Assembly: GCA_937928575.1 (NCBI GenBank)
Contig: CALFWW010000165.1
Coordinates: forward strand, 1-45,388
From: an uncultured Saprospiraceae bacterium
GTDB taxonomy: Bacteria > Bacteroidota > Bacteroidia > Chitinophagales > Saprospiraceae
DNA: 45,388 nt
Reading direction: 5' to 3'
Shown here: in pieces, positions 18,120-26,805 of the stretch
How positions within the stretch are numbered: the first letter of the stretch is position 1
How the letters are laid out: each line of letters opens with the position of its first letter
Notes under the pieces: generated by a model
The model's input: the letters and a program-made list of their open reading frames with translations, nothing else
Told to the model about the DNA's origin: nothing
The model's database searches: none
Made by a program: the position numbers and the translations under genes

Positions 18120-18791
18120 ATGTATAAAGTCGTGATATATCTCTCTTTAATCTGCATTTTTAGCTGCACCCCTGACACGAAACCGACCGAAAAAGTGGCC
18201 CCTACTATCGACCTTGGTGTCTTTACAGGTCAAAATTATGACAGCCAATTAATTCGATTGAATATCCCAAACAATTGGACATATGAATTGCAGAATATCT
18301 CACTTGCCCGCCAACAACAATTAACCAGAGAACAAGTCAAAGAAAATATACTTCCACAAAATGAAGTGAAAGAAGTTACCTTATTTGAAGCGAAAGAAAA
18401 TGTAACAGATCCAGAAGTTTTGAAAGTCAATCCAATTCCTAGTTCTATCGTGTGCCTGGTTGTCAACGCAAAAAAACAAGATACACCCGATCTGAATCAA
18501 TATATTGAAAATTTCAGAAAAGAGATGGCTACCCGTGACAAACAAACCGCCATTGCTCAGTTCAGCTTGTCTCCCACTAAAGATCAAAAATTCAACAATA
18601 TTGACTTTAAAGTGATTGATTCACAAATCAGATATCCAACCATTCAAGGTGCCGAAGATATCAGCATCAAAAGCAAAATGATGTTTCATAAAAAAGGCGA
18701 TCTGATATATAGATACAGTCTTTCCTACTCCAAACATGAACAATTAGAAGAGATTTTAAAAATCATTTCTTCCATCGTTTACAAAAAGTAA
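18120..18791 (+). CDS. Lipoprotein, possibly PsbP/DcrB-like
   Basis: From the ATG at 18120 the product has 223 residues and a lipoprotein signal ending IFSC. A longer reading from 18060 puts 20 polar residues before the signal and is less likely. The mature part (NIPNNWTYELQNIS near the start, IVCLVVNAKKQD, NFRKEMATRD, and a final HKKGDLIYRYSLSYSK then LEEILKIISSIVY) has the layout of PsbP/Mog1/DcrB-type domains: a start strand after an N-terminal pro-aromatic segment and a closing helix. That relation is inference from pattern only. It precedes the S41-like lipoprotein gene by 3 bases, so the two are almost certainly co-translated from one message. Confidence 0.6.
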   Translation: MYKVVIYLSLICIFSCTPDTKPTEKVAPTIDLGVFTGQNYDSQLIRLNIPNNWTYELQNISLARQQQLTREQVKENILPQNEVKEVTLFEAKENVTDPEVLKVNPIPSSIVCLVVNAKKQDTPDLNQYIENFRKEMATRDKQTAIAQFSLSPTKDQKFNNIDFKVIDSQIRYPTIQGAEDISIKSKMMFHKKGDLIYRYSLSYSKHEQLEEILKIISSIVYKK

Positions 18792-18794
18792 AAT

Positions 18795-20408
18795 ATGTGT
18801 TTCTCCATAAATCGTTTTCACTTTTTATTGATGCTAATCGGATTTCTGCTATTATTTTCTTCTTGTGCCTCATTAATTCAAAAGACCGCAATTAAAAACT
18901 ACAAGCCAGAGAAAAAAATAGTCGGTGATTACAATAAGTACCAACATGACCTCCTTTATTACAATGAAATTTTGGAAGATGGTTTTCCATATATTGATGA
19001 AGTTGTACCCAAAAATAAACGTAAAGCAGCCTTGCAAGAAGCCATTGATAAATTAGCCGGTGATGAGGTTGACAATATGGACTTCACGATTCAATCAGGA
19101 AAATATCTTAGTCTTTTCAACAACCAACATACGAGAATCAATTTAAAATCACCGACTGAAACAGCCTTCCCTTTCCGAGTTCATATTTACAAAAATGACT
19201 GGTATTTATTTAATGTATCAAGAGAGGTGGATAGCACGCTAATTGGACAAAAAATTACTGCTATCAATAACATGAGTATTACAGATTTACAAAATCAATT
19301 GAAGGAATACACGTATGCGGAAAATGAAACCAATAAAGTAGATTTGGTCAGAGCCTACAGCCTATACAATCGCCCTAAAATGTTGGTAGAAACCGGTGTG
19401 ATCGCTGATAAAAGTGATGGAATTCGATTGGATTTTGAAAACGAGGATTATGCTTACTTGACACCAACCAAAAAAGAGGAAATCAAAATGTATCAAGTCG
19501 TACTGGCGAGAAAACCAATCGGCGGAAAAAATAAAGACATCTATTTTTACAAATTATTTCCTGAACAGGAATTTGCTTACATGCAATTTAATAGTAGCCA
19601 TGACAAAATTGACTTCTTGGGCGGTATTAAAAATTATGTCAAACCATTCTATCGTCCTTTTGCACTTGGATGGGCCAAACGACAAATGAAAAAGAAAAAC
19701 CCTTCTGAAAAAATTGCGCGATATTACAATCCTAAATATCCAATTTTCAGAGAATTTGTAGCAGAAATGGTGGATAGCCTGAATGATAAAAATATCGACA
19801 ATTTAATTATTGATTTGCGTTATAATCAGGGAGGAAGTGTTGTGTTAGGTAAACAACTTTTATATCATTTGACCGATAAGAATGAGCTGGTAGGATTTGA
19901 TGAGTATGCTTTTAATTCCAAATTAACGAGTACTTACTATCCAAAGCAAATGAAATACTGGAAAGAAGAATTTCCGGACCTAAAACCAAATGAGCCCATT
20001 CTTATTAGAGAAAGTAAGACGGCATTCAATCGAGTAACTGACAAACACTCCAGCTACCATATTCCACCTAATCGTTCTGTCTTTAAAGGCAATATATATG
20101 TGTTAGCGGACACTGGAACCGGAAGTGCTGCTGCGATTCTAACAACACTTTTTCAAGATAATGAAATCGCTACGATCATTGGAAGAACCGTCGGCAACAA
20201 CCCAATTGGACCGACTACCTACACTCCAGTAAAGTTGCCAAAAACAAAAGCACGCGGAAGTGTTGCAACAACTTTTATGGAAAGACCGAAAAAAGATTTG
20301 GGCAATATTCAACAACCAGATCATTGGATTGAAGTATCCCTGGAGGACTTACTGATTGGTAGAGACCCACACATTCAAAAGGCGCTGGAATTAATCAGAA
20401 AAAATTAA
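18795..20408 (+). CDS. S41 family peptidase-like lipoprotein
   Basis: This 537-residue protein has a lipoprotein signal ending SSC (Cys 24). Tail-specific-protease-like features follow: an N-terminal helical region with NNQHTRI (H112 in a D/NxHT context common in S41), a PDZ-like stretch near 125-165 (GQKITAINNMSITDLQ), LIIDLRYNQGGS (337-348), and VLADTGTGSAAAI (437-449) with candidate nucleophile S444. It ends with the S41-like WIEVSLEDLLIGRDPHIQKA. S41 peptidases cut periplasmic or envelope proteins near C-termini. The serine context differs from the usual SAAE, so activity is probable but not certain. It starts 3 bases after the preceding lipoprotein gene. Confidence 0.78.
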   Translation: MCFSINRFHFLLMLIGFLLLFSSCASLIQKTAIKNYKPEKKIVGDYNKYQHDLLYYNEILEDGFPYIDEVVPKNKRKAALQEAIDKLAGDEVDNMDFTIQSGKYLSLFNNQHTRINLKSPTETAFPFRVHIYKNDWYLFNVSREVDSTLIGQKITAINNMSITDLQNQLKEYTYAENETNKVDLVRAYSLYNRPKMLVETGVIADKSDGIRLDFENEDYAYLTPTKKEEIKMYQVVLARKPIGGKNKDIYFYKLFPEQEFAYMQFNSSHDKIDFLGGIKNYVKPFYRPFALGWAKRQMKKKNPSEKIARYYNPKYPIFREFVAEMVDSLNDKNIDNLIIDLRYNQGGSVVLGKQLLYHLTDKNELVGFDEYAFNSKLTSTYYPKQMKYWKEEFPDLKPNEPILIRESKTAFNRVTDKHSSYHIPPNRSVFKGNIYVLADTGTGSAAAILTTLFQDNEIATIIGRTVGNNPIGPTTYTPVKLPKTKARGSVATTFMERPKKDLGNIQQPDHWIEVSLEDLLIGRDPHIQKALELIRKN

Positions 20409-20430
20409 ATTCTCAATCAAAGAAATATTA

Positions 20431-20453
20431 AATTTGAAGAAATTCTTCAAATT
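20431..20453. promoter_or_regulatory. Perfect 23-bp palindrome touching the GDPD start codon
   Basis: AATTTGAAGAA (20431-20441), one central A, then its exact reverse complement (20443-20453), directly followed by ATG at 20454. A -7-like TAAATTTG (20429-20436, exact match to the Bacteroidota TAnnTTTG) overlaps its left arm, but there is no clear -33 box. It could be an operator or an RNA hairpin hiding the ribosome-binding region. Confidence 0.55.
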
Positions 20454-21383
20454 ATGTCTTTAAAAAAATCACCCACCTCTCTTTTGTACTCATTGGGTAC
20501 TAGTTATTTTTTGGTATTCGCATTGTTAAGTCTATCCTGTGTTGCCAATCAAACCGCACATGATGTTCGTAAATTTATTGTTAAAGAAAATGAAAAACCA
20601 TGGGTCATTGCACATCGAGGTGGAAGAGATTTGTTTCCGGAAAATACTATGGTCGCTTTTGATGGTTCAAATGATCTAGGGGTCGATGCACTTGAAATGG
20701 ATGTGTGCTTGACCAAAGATGGACAACTCGTTACGCATCATGATCTCACAATTGATCGTACCAGTAACGGTGCTGGAAAACTGATTGAATTCACCTTCCA
20801 AGAGCTTCAAAAATTCAATTTCGGACATCATTTCAAAGATATCAATGGACAACTTCCTTTTCGGGAATTGACTGTCAATATCCCAACAATGGATGAAGTA
20901 ATGGAAAAATATAGCGCTAAGTATCCGTTGATTATTGAAATCAAAAATAAATCTGAAAATGGATTTAAAGCCGCCCAGAAATTATTAGACTTAATTCAGA
21001 AATATAAAATTGAGCAAAATGTAATTGTCGCTTCTTTTCATGATGAAGTATTGGAAAAATTCAGAGCATTGAGTGAAGATAAAATTCTGACTGCCACTAC
21101 TTTTGCCGAAACTAAAAAATATGTCGCCAGTAAAAAATTAGCCCTCCCCTTCCTATTTAAATCACAAGGTGCAGCCGTTCAAATTCCAATGAAAGCAAAA
21201 GGCATCAATTTGGCTAAATCAGGTTTTGTAAAAACAGCGCACAAAAGAAATATGATCATCCACTATTGGACCATTAATACAACAGAAAATATGCAGAAAT
21301 TAATTAACTTCGGTGTAGATGGAATCATGACCGATCGACCTGATTTGTTAATTGATTTATATGAAAAAATGAAGTTGAAATAA
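20454..21383 (+). CDS. Glycerophosphodiester phosphodiesterase lipoprotein (GDPD family)
   Basis: The 309-residue product carries a lipoprotein signal ending SLSC (Cys 29) and a GDPD TIM barrel. Key residues are visible: H54-R55 in IAHRGGRDLFPENT, metal ligands E81 and D83 in LEMDV, and H96 in THHDLTIDRTSNG; the barrel closes with IIHYWTINTTENM and GVDGIMTDRPDLL. Such enzymes hydrolyse glycerophosphodiesters to glycerol-3-phosphate and an alcohol, and an envelope lipoprotein would salvage lipid head groups. The gene starts after a perfect palindrome that touches its ATG. The next gene begins at the base after its stop codon. All catalytic residues are present. Confidence 0.92.
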   Translation: MSLKKSPTSLLYSLGTSYFLVFALLSLSCVANQTAHDVRKFIVKENEKPWVIAHRGGRDLFPENTMVAFDGSNDLGVDALEMDVCLTKDGQLVTHHDLTIDRTSNGAGKLIEFTFQELQKFNFGHHFKDINGQLPFRELTVNIPTMDEVMEKYSAKYPLIIEIKNKSENGFKAAQKLLDLIQKYKIEQNVIVASFHDEVLEKFRALSEDKILTATTFAETKKYVASKKLALPFLFKSQGAAVQIPMKAKGINLAKSGFVKTAHKRNMIIHYWTINTTENMQKLINFGVDGIMTDRPDLLIDLYEKMKLK

Positions 21384-22001
21384 ATGGGAATTTTTGATTT
21401 TATATATCGTCGCCGAAATGAAATGATGCAGTGGTCTGCAGAGATGCAAATGAATTTTTCCGAAAATGATGATTATGGATTAAGAGATCAAATTGATTGT
21501 TTTGAATTAATCGATCAAGGAAGCGCAAGACGTGCAAAAAACATCATGGTCCGCGGTCATGAAATGGATGATTTTCAAGAATGTATTTTCGATTTCCATT
21601 ATGCTACGGGCAGCGGTGATGATAGTGTGACACATAAGACGACTGCGATTTTTATCAATTCCAAAAGTCTGATGTTACCCAAGTTTTTCATGAGACCTAA
21701 AAATAAATTGGGAAAATGGTTTCAAAGATTGAGAGGCAAAAATCAAGGCCCAAGTGATAAAGAGCAATTACAATACAATTACAAAATCAGATTAGAAGAC
21801 GATCAAGCACTTGATTTCCTGATCAATAGTGGTATTCACAACATCTTGTTAGCAGATTCTATTTTCTATCTCGAAGGCAACGGTCACTATCTCATCATCT
21901 ACGACAACCACAAGTTGCTCAACATGAATCAAATCCTCAACATGAGAATGACGGCCCACCATATTTTTGATTATTTGAAGGCGAATAGTTGGTATGTGTG
22001 A
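21384..22001 (+). CDS. Uncharacterised cytoplasmic protein coupled to GDPD
   Basis: The 205-residue protein is not recognised. It lacks a signal peptide or membrane helix, opens with a basic motif (FIYRRRNEMMQW), has a basic patch in the middle (RPKNKLGKWFQRLRGKN), and ends with a helical region (NMNQILNMRMTAHHIFDYL). Its ATG directly follows the GDPD stop codon with no gap, so translation of the two is probably coupled. One strand-rich stretch (KTTAIFINSKSLMLPKFFMRP) resembles sequences in proteins of unknown function from the same phylum, but I cannot name a family. Confidence 0.6.
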   Translation: MGIFDFIYRRRNEMMQWSAEMQMNFSENDDYGLRDQIDCFELIDQGSARRAKNIMVRGHEMDDFQECIFDFHYATGSGDDSVTHKTTAIFINSKSLMLPKFFMRPKNKLGKWFQRLRGKNQGPSDKEQLQYNYKIRLEDDQALDFLINSGIHNILLADSIFYLEGNGHYLIIYDNHKLLNMNQILNMRMTAHHIFDYLKANSWYV

Positions 22002-22068
22002 GGTTTTTGCGTTGGTGTTTGAGGGATTATCTTTTTGGTTGGGACATGTAAAAAAATATAATTGCAAA

Positions 22069-22947
22069 ATGGGTAAAAAATTAACGGTATACATGATAGA
22101 TGGAACTGAATATGGACCAAGGTTCAGCGAAATTGGAAATTGGGTCGGGAAGGCTGTATATAGCCCAAGAGCTACTGTTAATAAAATAATCTCCCGTGAT
22201 GAATTTGATAATCCGGGTATTTATTGTTTGAAGGGGGATCCAAATGATGAAGCTTTTTCTGAAAGGATTTATATCGGTGAAGCTGAAAACATTAGAACGA
22301 GATTAAAGCAGCATCTAAGTGACCCAAAGAAAGATTTTAAAGAATTAATCTTTTTCATTAGTAAGGATGAACTGCTAACAAAAACCCAAATTAGATATTT
22401 AGAATCAAGATTGGTACAAATTGCTTTAAAAGCTAAAACTGCAGAAATTGATAACGGAAATTCACCAAGTTTACCAACATTACATGAAGCAGATATTTCT
22501 GATATGGAATATTTCTTGGAGCAGATGAAATTAATTCTTCCTGTTATGGGGTTTAATTTCTTAATATCTTCAACCGCTTCAACTACTATTGCCAATCCAC
22601 AATCAACTGAAGCCCCATCTCATCAAAAATATCTAATTAAGACTAAATTCTTTAACGCGACTATGCAAGAAACAGATCAAGGGTATATAGTTCTTAAAAA
22701 TAGTGAAGCAAAAAAAGAGTTATCTCCTTCATGTACTGAAACATATATAAAGATGAGACGAAAATTACTTGAAACTCAAATTCTTATTGAAAAAGGTGAT
22801 GAATTAGTATTTGCGGAAGATGCAGTATTTAATAGTCCAAGTGCAGCCTCAAATATGGTGTTAGGTAGGAATTCAAATGGTTATACAGAATGGATAACTG
22901 AAGACGGTAAGACTTTTAAAGATATTCAAGAGTCAATTAATAAGTAA
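22069..22947 (+). CDS. GIY-YIG nuclease family protein with C-terminal DUF4357
   Basis: Starting at the ATG at 22069, this 292-residue protein has a GIY-YIG domain (about 48-125): GIY at 50-52, YIG at 68-70, the catalytic Arg in ENIRTRLKQH (R76) and the metal-binding Glu in LESRLV (E112). The C-terminal part (about 215-290) matches DUF4357: LLETQILIEKGDELVF, FNSPSAASNMVLGRNSNG and WITEDGKTFKDI. This fusion is common in bacteria and phages and is often found near restriction or defence genes, but its role is not known. An in-frame GTG at 21994 would overlap the previous gene by 8 bases and gives a non-conserved extension, so it is not preferred. No other defence gene lies next to it. Confidence 0.85.
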   Translation: MGKKLTVYMIDGTEYGPRFSEIGNWVGKAVYSPRATVNKIISRDEFDNPGIYCLKGDPNDEAFSERIYIGEAENIRTRLKQHLSDPKKDFKELIFFISKDELLTKTQIRYLESRLVQIALKAKTAEIDNGNSPSLPTLHEADISDMEYFLEQMKLILPVMGFNFLISSTASTTIANPQSTEAPSHQKYLIKTKFFNATMQETDQGYIVLKNSEAKKELSPSCTETYIKMRRKLLETQILIEKGDELVFAEDAVFNSPSAASNMVLGRNSNGYTEWITEDGKTFKDIQESINK

Positions 22948-23034
22948 TCATCGCTAATAGGCGATTTCGACAAAAAACATTTTATCTTAACGAGCATAAA
23001 ATATCAAATTTTATCATCGAAAAGTATTTAGGAA

Positions 23035-23181
23035 ATGAAAAAGTATGAAAAAATTTATAAAAAATTGCGAAAAAAATTGACGGATGAAGAAATTGTAAAT
23101 GCTATGTTAATTCTACAAGATTTGACCGAAGAGGAAAAAAGAAAATCTAATGAAGAGAGAAAGCATTTCGGTTTAAATTGA
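23035..23181 (+). CDS. Small charged protein, possibly truncated by a frameshift
   Basis: A 48-residue ORF with ATG start encodes a helical, Lys/Glu-rich product (MKKYEKIYKKLRKKLTDEE, then LILQDLTEEEKRKSNEERK). The pattern K/E-rich helix, LTxEE, then LTEEEKRK is like small uncharacterised Bacteroidota proteins that are longer and end in a leucine-rich LLxLKFxLE helix. That missing tail is encoded in the next frame by the ORF at 23181, so a frameshift near 23165-23180 may have split one gene of about 72 codons. It lies 87 bases after the GIY-YIG gene on the same strand. The rest of the 338-base gap 22948-23285 shows nothing else. Confidence 0.45.
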   Translation: MKKYEKIYKKLRKKLTDEEIVNAMLILQDLTEEEKRKSNEERKHFGLN

Positions 23182-23252
23182 TGAGAGAAAGAATGGAAGA
23201 GCAAAGAATTTACTCCGAACTTTTGAGATTTAAATTTCTACTAGAAAGTTAG
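23181..23252 (+). CDS. Tail of a split small gene, or tiny overlapping ORF
   Basis: This 23-codon ORF begins in a TGATG overlap with the stop of the preceding small ORF and encodes MRERMEEQRIYSELLRFKF plus four more residues. Read from the same frame further upstream (AFRFKLMRERMEEQ), it joins naturally to the previous protein, which suggests one broken gene rather than two peptides. Coupled translation through the TGATG overlap is the alternative. No family name can be given. Confidence 0.35.
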   Translation: MRERMEEQRIYSELLRFKFLLES

Positions 23253-23285
23253 ATAAAATTATAGGCAAAAATTAAGTTACAATAT

Positions 23286-23858
23286 TTACAAAGCAGAGAC
23301 ACCAACTAAAACCAACATCTCCCTATCCAAAACCAAAAGTTCCTGATATTTATGGATACAAAGAGACATCAATAAAAGTTTGTGATCTTTTTCTGCGTAG
23401 TTGTTGTATTCTAATTTGCGGTCGTCGTTAAAACTTAATCCAGAGACTAAATCTCCATCTGAATTTTTACATTTCATTTGTGTATTTAGACCTCCCATTG
23501 TAGATCGTAAATGATATGTTATAACATTATCTTCAATAATTTGAATTTTATTCCCATTTCTTTGCATGTTGGCAACATGTTTCCCTGACTCGTCATACAC
23601 CGACTGAAGACCTCTTGGTCCTAATTTTATCGTGTAATTCTGACCGTCAATTTTTAGAGGCTTTATCCGTTGCTTTTTTTGTTTGGGTTGTTTGTAGAAT
23701 CTTGATGCCAATGCAACGACTTCATTTCCTGCTTCATCAGAAAAACCTATACGTTCAAATTGTGCTGCATAACTGAACACCCCATTGGAGACAAAAGTTT
23801 GCGCTGAAGTAATGAGTGCACTCGGCAGAAGAAATAAAATGATGATTAATTTTTTCAT
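23286..23858 (-). CDS. Uncharacterised exported protein
   Basis: The 190-residue product starts with a signal peptide (MKKLIIILFLLPSALITSA, cut before Q20). The mature part has repeated beta-strand-like segments: FYKQPKQKKQRIKPLKIDG, YTIKLGPRGLQSVYDESGK, IQIIEDNVITYHLR and GDLVSGLSFNDDRKLEY. It resembles in layout the small secreted proteins of unknown function seen often in Bacteroidota, but no family is recognised. It is alone on the minus strand and divergent from the WG-ankyrin gene, with 169 bases between them. Confidence 0.6.
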   Translation of the reverse strand: MKKLIIILFLLPSALITSAQTFVSNGVFSYAAQFERIGFSDEAGNEVVALASRFYKQPKQKKQRIKPLKIDGQNYTIKLGPRGLQSVYDESGKHVANMQRNGNKIQIIEDNVITYHLRSTMGGLNTQMKCKNSDGDLVSGLSFNDDRKLEYNNYAEKDHKLLLMSLCIHKYQELLVLDREMLVLVGVSAL

Positions 23859-23985
23859 AAAGATTCTATTTTCTATTGTTTTAAATTACAAAAAATTTTA
23901 TAATATATCAAGATATGCTGGTAAATTGTTTTGTTGTAATTTTCTTAATTTTGACATACTTCTCTGAAATTTCATTGTTATATCC

Positions 23986-24009
23986 AACGTTTTAACCACT
24001 CAAAACGTT
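23986..24009. promoter_or_regulatory. Inverted repeat upstream of the WG-ankyrin gene
   Basis: AACGTTTT (23986-23993) and AAAACGTT (24002-24009) are perfect 8-base arms around an 8-base loop, ending 18 bases before the ATG at 24028. The position fits an operator or a 5' leader hairpin. Confidence 0.4.
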
Positions 24010-24027
24010 AAGAAACAAAACGATCAA

Positions 24028-26409
24028 ATGAAAAAACTAACACTACTCCTACTATCATTCTTCATTTACACCAATTCTTTTGGGCAGATGACTGAGCACG
24101 ATTTCTTTGATATTTTACTGACACTGCCTAAAAAAACGCATAGTCTCTCTTATTTGGAAAATGGGTATTTTGTTTTCAATCCAATGGATAAAAGCCAAAA
24201 ATCATTTTTAATAGATACTTTGGGCAATAAAAGCGAATTGCCATGCAATCCCCTTAGAAGGCCATCGCTGTGGGATACTTCAGGATTTTACAATTGCTAC
24301 CAAGACTCCATTTTACGGCTTTATTCAATTTCAAAAAATGAATTCCTGACACCCGAAAATATAGAATCGTGTATTGTCAATGAAAAGTTTTATGCACTAA
24401 AAAAAGATGAAAAAGCATGTCTTTATAACATAGATCACAAACTATTGCATGAACTGAAAACCGAGAAAAAACTATGTGATGTTTATTACGGAAAACCAGG
24501 TGAAGACATTGTGTCCTATCGTATAAATAACAAAAAAACTACGCTTAACTATTCTGGTGAAATCGTTCCAAATATTCGTTTTAAAATGGATAAAAACACC
24601 TTTTCTAATGGTGTCCATTATTTTGTTGAAGATGAAAAACACGGTCTCAAATCAGCCTCTGGTGAAATAATCATACCAGCTAAATACAAAAGAATCAGAG
24701 AATGGCAGAACAACCAATATATTGTTAGCTTAATTATACCCATTCCTGATACGACAGGTGCAATGATATACCCAACGAGAACACGAATAGGTCTTTTTAA
24801 TACCGATTCTCAAAAAATGGTGCTGCCAATTGAATACACTAGCATTGCTCCCTATGATTTTGGTCTGAGATGTGAACAACCAAAATGTAAAATTACTTTT
24901 TTGGATACGGATTTGAAAAACGTGTACAATAAAGAATTCACCATACTCAATGCGACAAGAGACGGTTTTATTTATTTGGAAGATGACTTTGGAAAATATT
25001 ATGATATCGTTTTGGATGGCGACGGCTGGACTTTAAAGGATGACATTGAATCCTACGAAAATTTTACTAAGCTATTTTCGATTGCGAAATTTAAAAATGG
25101 AAATCTTGTTTTGATAGATAAAAAAGGGGAAACTATCTTCGATCCGAAAACTAACGAGGAAGTAATTTATAAAAGTTTAGGAACAAATTTGATAGAGGTA
25201 AAGTTGGGAAGAAAAAAAGGTGTTATCGATTATCAAGGAAATTGGAAAATACAGCCAGAAGAGCAAATTTCTTTTTCTTACAACAATTATCTTGGGGGTT
25301 TGCATGTTATTGACTATGCTGCTAATTCAAGATACATTTATAGTTCTACAGGCAAAAAAATTGCGGAAGGACTTACTAGCGGCGGCATCTTTTCACCTAC
25401 AAATGCTTATATCCTCTCAAAAGAAGAGAAGATTGGTAGAAAAAGAACAGCATATAAAGGAGTCATTGATAACGACGGAAATATTCTGATACCATTTCAT
25501 TTTACAGGTAGGATCCAAGAATTTAGGCCTTTACCGGGTTACTATTATATCGTTGATGATACCCATTTTTATTTAGTCAAACTCAAAAAACTATCCGATG
25601 ATGAAAGAGCATTGTTAGCAAATAAACCTCGAGTGTTAGAAGCGAAAAGTAAAGAAACTATAGAAAAGGAAATACTTGAAATAATTAATGAAGCACTGGA
25701 AACAAAACAATGGGATGGCTTTTCAAAATATATTGCCAACTATTCAATAGCTGATTGCAAACCGAAAAATCAATCCTTATTGTTTAGGATGCATCAAGCT
25801 CCTTCCGAAGTGGTGTTGGAGGTGTTGGCACAAGGTGTAGACCCTAATATTATAGATAATAGGAGTTCAAAACAAACGCCATTGCATTATTTTAAAAGTC
25901 TGGATGTTCACAAAAAGCTGATTGAAATGGGAGCAGATATCAATTATCAAAATGCAAATGGGAGGACTGCCGCATACGGATTAATTCCTATGCACATGGA
26001 TATTTTAGAATATCATATCCAAAAAGGCTTAGATCTGGAATTGGTCGGTAAAAGTGGCAGATCCATTCTATCCCGTGCTTGCCAAAACTACAACAATCAG
26101 AGCTGCGAATATTTACTAAAAAAAGGAGCAAATGTCAATAGTCAAGATAAGTATGGAATGACACCACTTTTCTATGCAGTCCGCCATCGAGAATTACCAA
26201 ATGTAAAAATATTGTTGCAATATGGAGCATCGAAGAGCATAAAAACAACAGCAGATTATCTTTTAGATTTTGAAAGAGATGTGACACTACCCAAAGGTTC
26301 GACTATTGTTGACTACATCAATCTCTGGGAAAAAACATATTATTCGGATCCTGAAAAAGATGGTGGCTATGAAACGTTTTTCAAAATTCGAGATTTGATT
26401 TTGAAATAA
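24028..26409 (+). CDS. Exported protein with WG repeats and C-terminal ankyrin repeats
   Basis: This 793-residue protein has a signal peptide (ending NSFGQ, about 1-19). Its middle (about 205-525) contains WG-type beta repeats, such as HGLKSASGEIIIPAKYKRI, KGVIDYQGNWKIQP and KGVIDNDGNILIPFHF. After a short helical linker, the C-terminal part (about 600-745) has ankyrin repeats: KQTPLHYFKSLDVHKKLIE with MGADINYQNANGRTA, then LLKKGANVNSQDKYGMTPLF and LLQYGASKSIKT. Both modules are protein- or wall-binding scaffolds; the combination in one exported protein is uncommon. No catalytic motif is seen. It stands alone on the plus strand with an inverted repeat in its leader. Confidence 0.82.
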   Translation: MKKLTLLLLSFFIYTNSFGQMTEHDFFDILLTLPKKTHSLSYLENGYFVFNPMDKSQKSFLIDTLGNKSELPCNPLRRPSLWDTSGFYNCYQDSILRLYSISKNEFLTPENIESCIVNEKFYALKKDEKACLYNIDHKLLHELKTEKKLCDVYYGKPGEDIVSYRINNKKTTLNYSGEIVPNIRFKMDKNTFSNGVHYFVEDEKHGLKSASGEIIIPAKYKRIREWQNNQYIVSLIIPIPDTTGAMIYPTRTRIGLFNTDSQKMVLPIEYTSIAPYDFGLRCEQPKCKITFLDTDLKNVYNKEFTILNATRDGFIYLEDDFGKYYDIVLDGDGWTLKDDIESYENFTKLFSIAKFKNGNLVLIDKKGETIFDPKTNEEVIYKSLGTNLIEVKLGRKKGVIDYQGNWKIQPEEQISFSYNNYLGGLHVIDYAANSRYIYSSTGKKIAEGLTSGGIFSPTNAYILSKEEKIGRKRTAYKGVIDNDGNILIPFHFTGRIQEFRPLPGYYYIVDDTHFYLVKLKKLSDDERALLANKPRVLEAKSKETIEKEILEIINEALETKQWDGFSKYIANYSIADCKPKNQSLLFRMHQAPSEVVLEVLAQGVDPNIIDNRSSKQTPLHYFKSLDVHKKLIEMGADINYQNANGRTAAYGLIPMHMDILEYHIQKGLDLELVGKSGRSILSRACQNYNNQSCEYLLKKGANVNSQDKYGMTPLFYAVRHRELPNVKILLQYGASKSIKTTADYLLDFERDVTLPKGSTIVDYINLWEKTYYSDPEKDGGYETFFKIRDLILK

Positions 26410-26491
26410 AGCTGCGTTGACGAAAGCCTTCAAAGTATTTACCCATCAAGATTGAAACGCTTAGATTATGAAACTAACACTCAATTTTTAG

Positions 26492-26499
26492 TAAATTTG
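26492..26499 (+). promoter_or_regulatory. Candidate -7 box for the Smr-esterase pair
   Basis: TAAATTTG exactly fits the Bacteroidota -7 pattern TAnnTTTG and lies 49 bases before the ATG at 26548. Only a weak TATG sits at the expected -33 position (26467-26470, 21-base spacer), so this is a moderate call. Confidence 0.35.
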
Positions 26500-26547
26500 C
26501 AGTATATCAATTCTTGTTGACTAGCTATATACCAATACAATCACAAA

Positions 26548-26805
26548 ATGGCCAAACTAAAACTAGACCTCCACGACATCTACAACAAAGGATGGAAAAT
26601 TGACCAGGCACTCAACGATATCATCGATGAAGCGGTTGAGAAAAAAATAAAAATTGTGGAAATCATTCCTGGAAAAGGGTCAGGTCAACTCAAGAAAAAA
26701 GTGATTCGCTTTCTACAACAAAAACACATCAAGCAGAAGTATCATCGACTGGATAAAGATAGTAAGAATTTTGGACGCCTTTTTGTTTATTTCAAATTTA
26801 AATGA
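26548..26805 (+). CDS. Stand-alone Smr domain protein
   Basis: The 85-residue protein is a single Smr (small MutS-related) domain: LKLDLHDI near the start, the helix DQALNDIIDEAVEKK, then VEIIPGKGSGQLKKKVIRFL and a final FGRLFVYFKF strand. The family motif LDxHGx and HGxGxGxLR/K is partly changed, with P in place of H in PGKGSGQLKK. Smr domains nick or bind DNA or RNA, as in MutS2 and ribosome-rescue factors; the lost histidine makes nuclease activity uncertain. It overlaps the start of the esterase gene through ATGA, so the two are translationally coupled despite unlike functions. Confidence 0.82.
   Translation: MAKLKLDLHDIYNKGWKIDQALNDIIDEAVEKKIKIVEIIPGKGSGQLKKKVIRFLQQKHIKQKYHRLDKDSKNFGRLFVYFKFK

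Noticed and set aside
22069..22947. A phage or restriction-modification island around the GIY-YIG gene
   Set aside because: Neighbours are lipoprotein, GDPD and unknown chromosomal genes; no methyltransferase, integrase or phage gene is visible.
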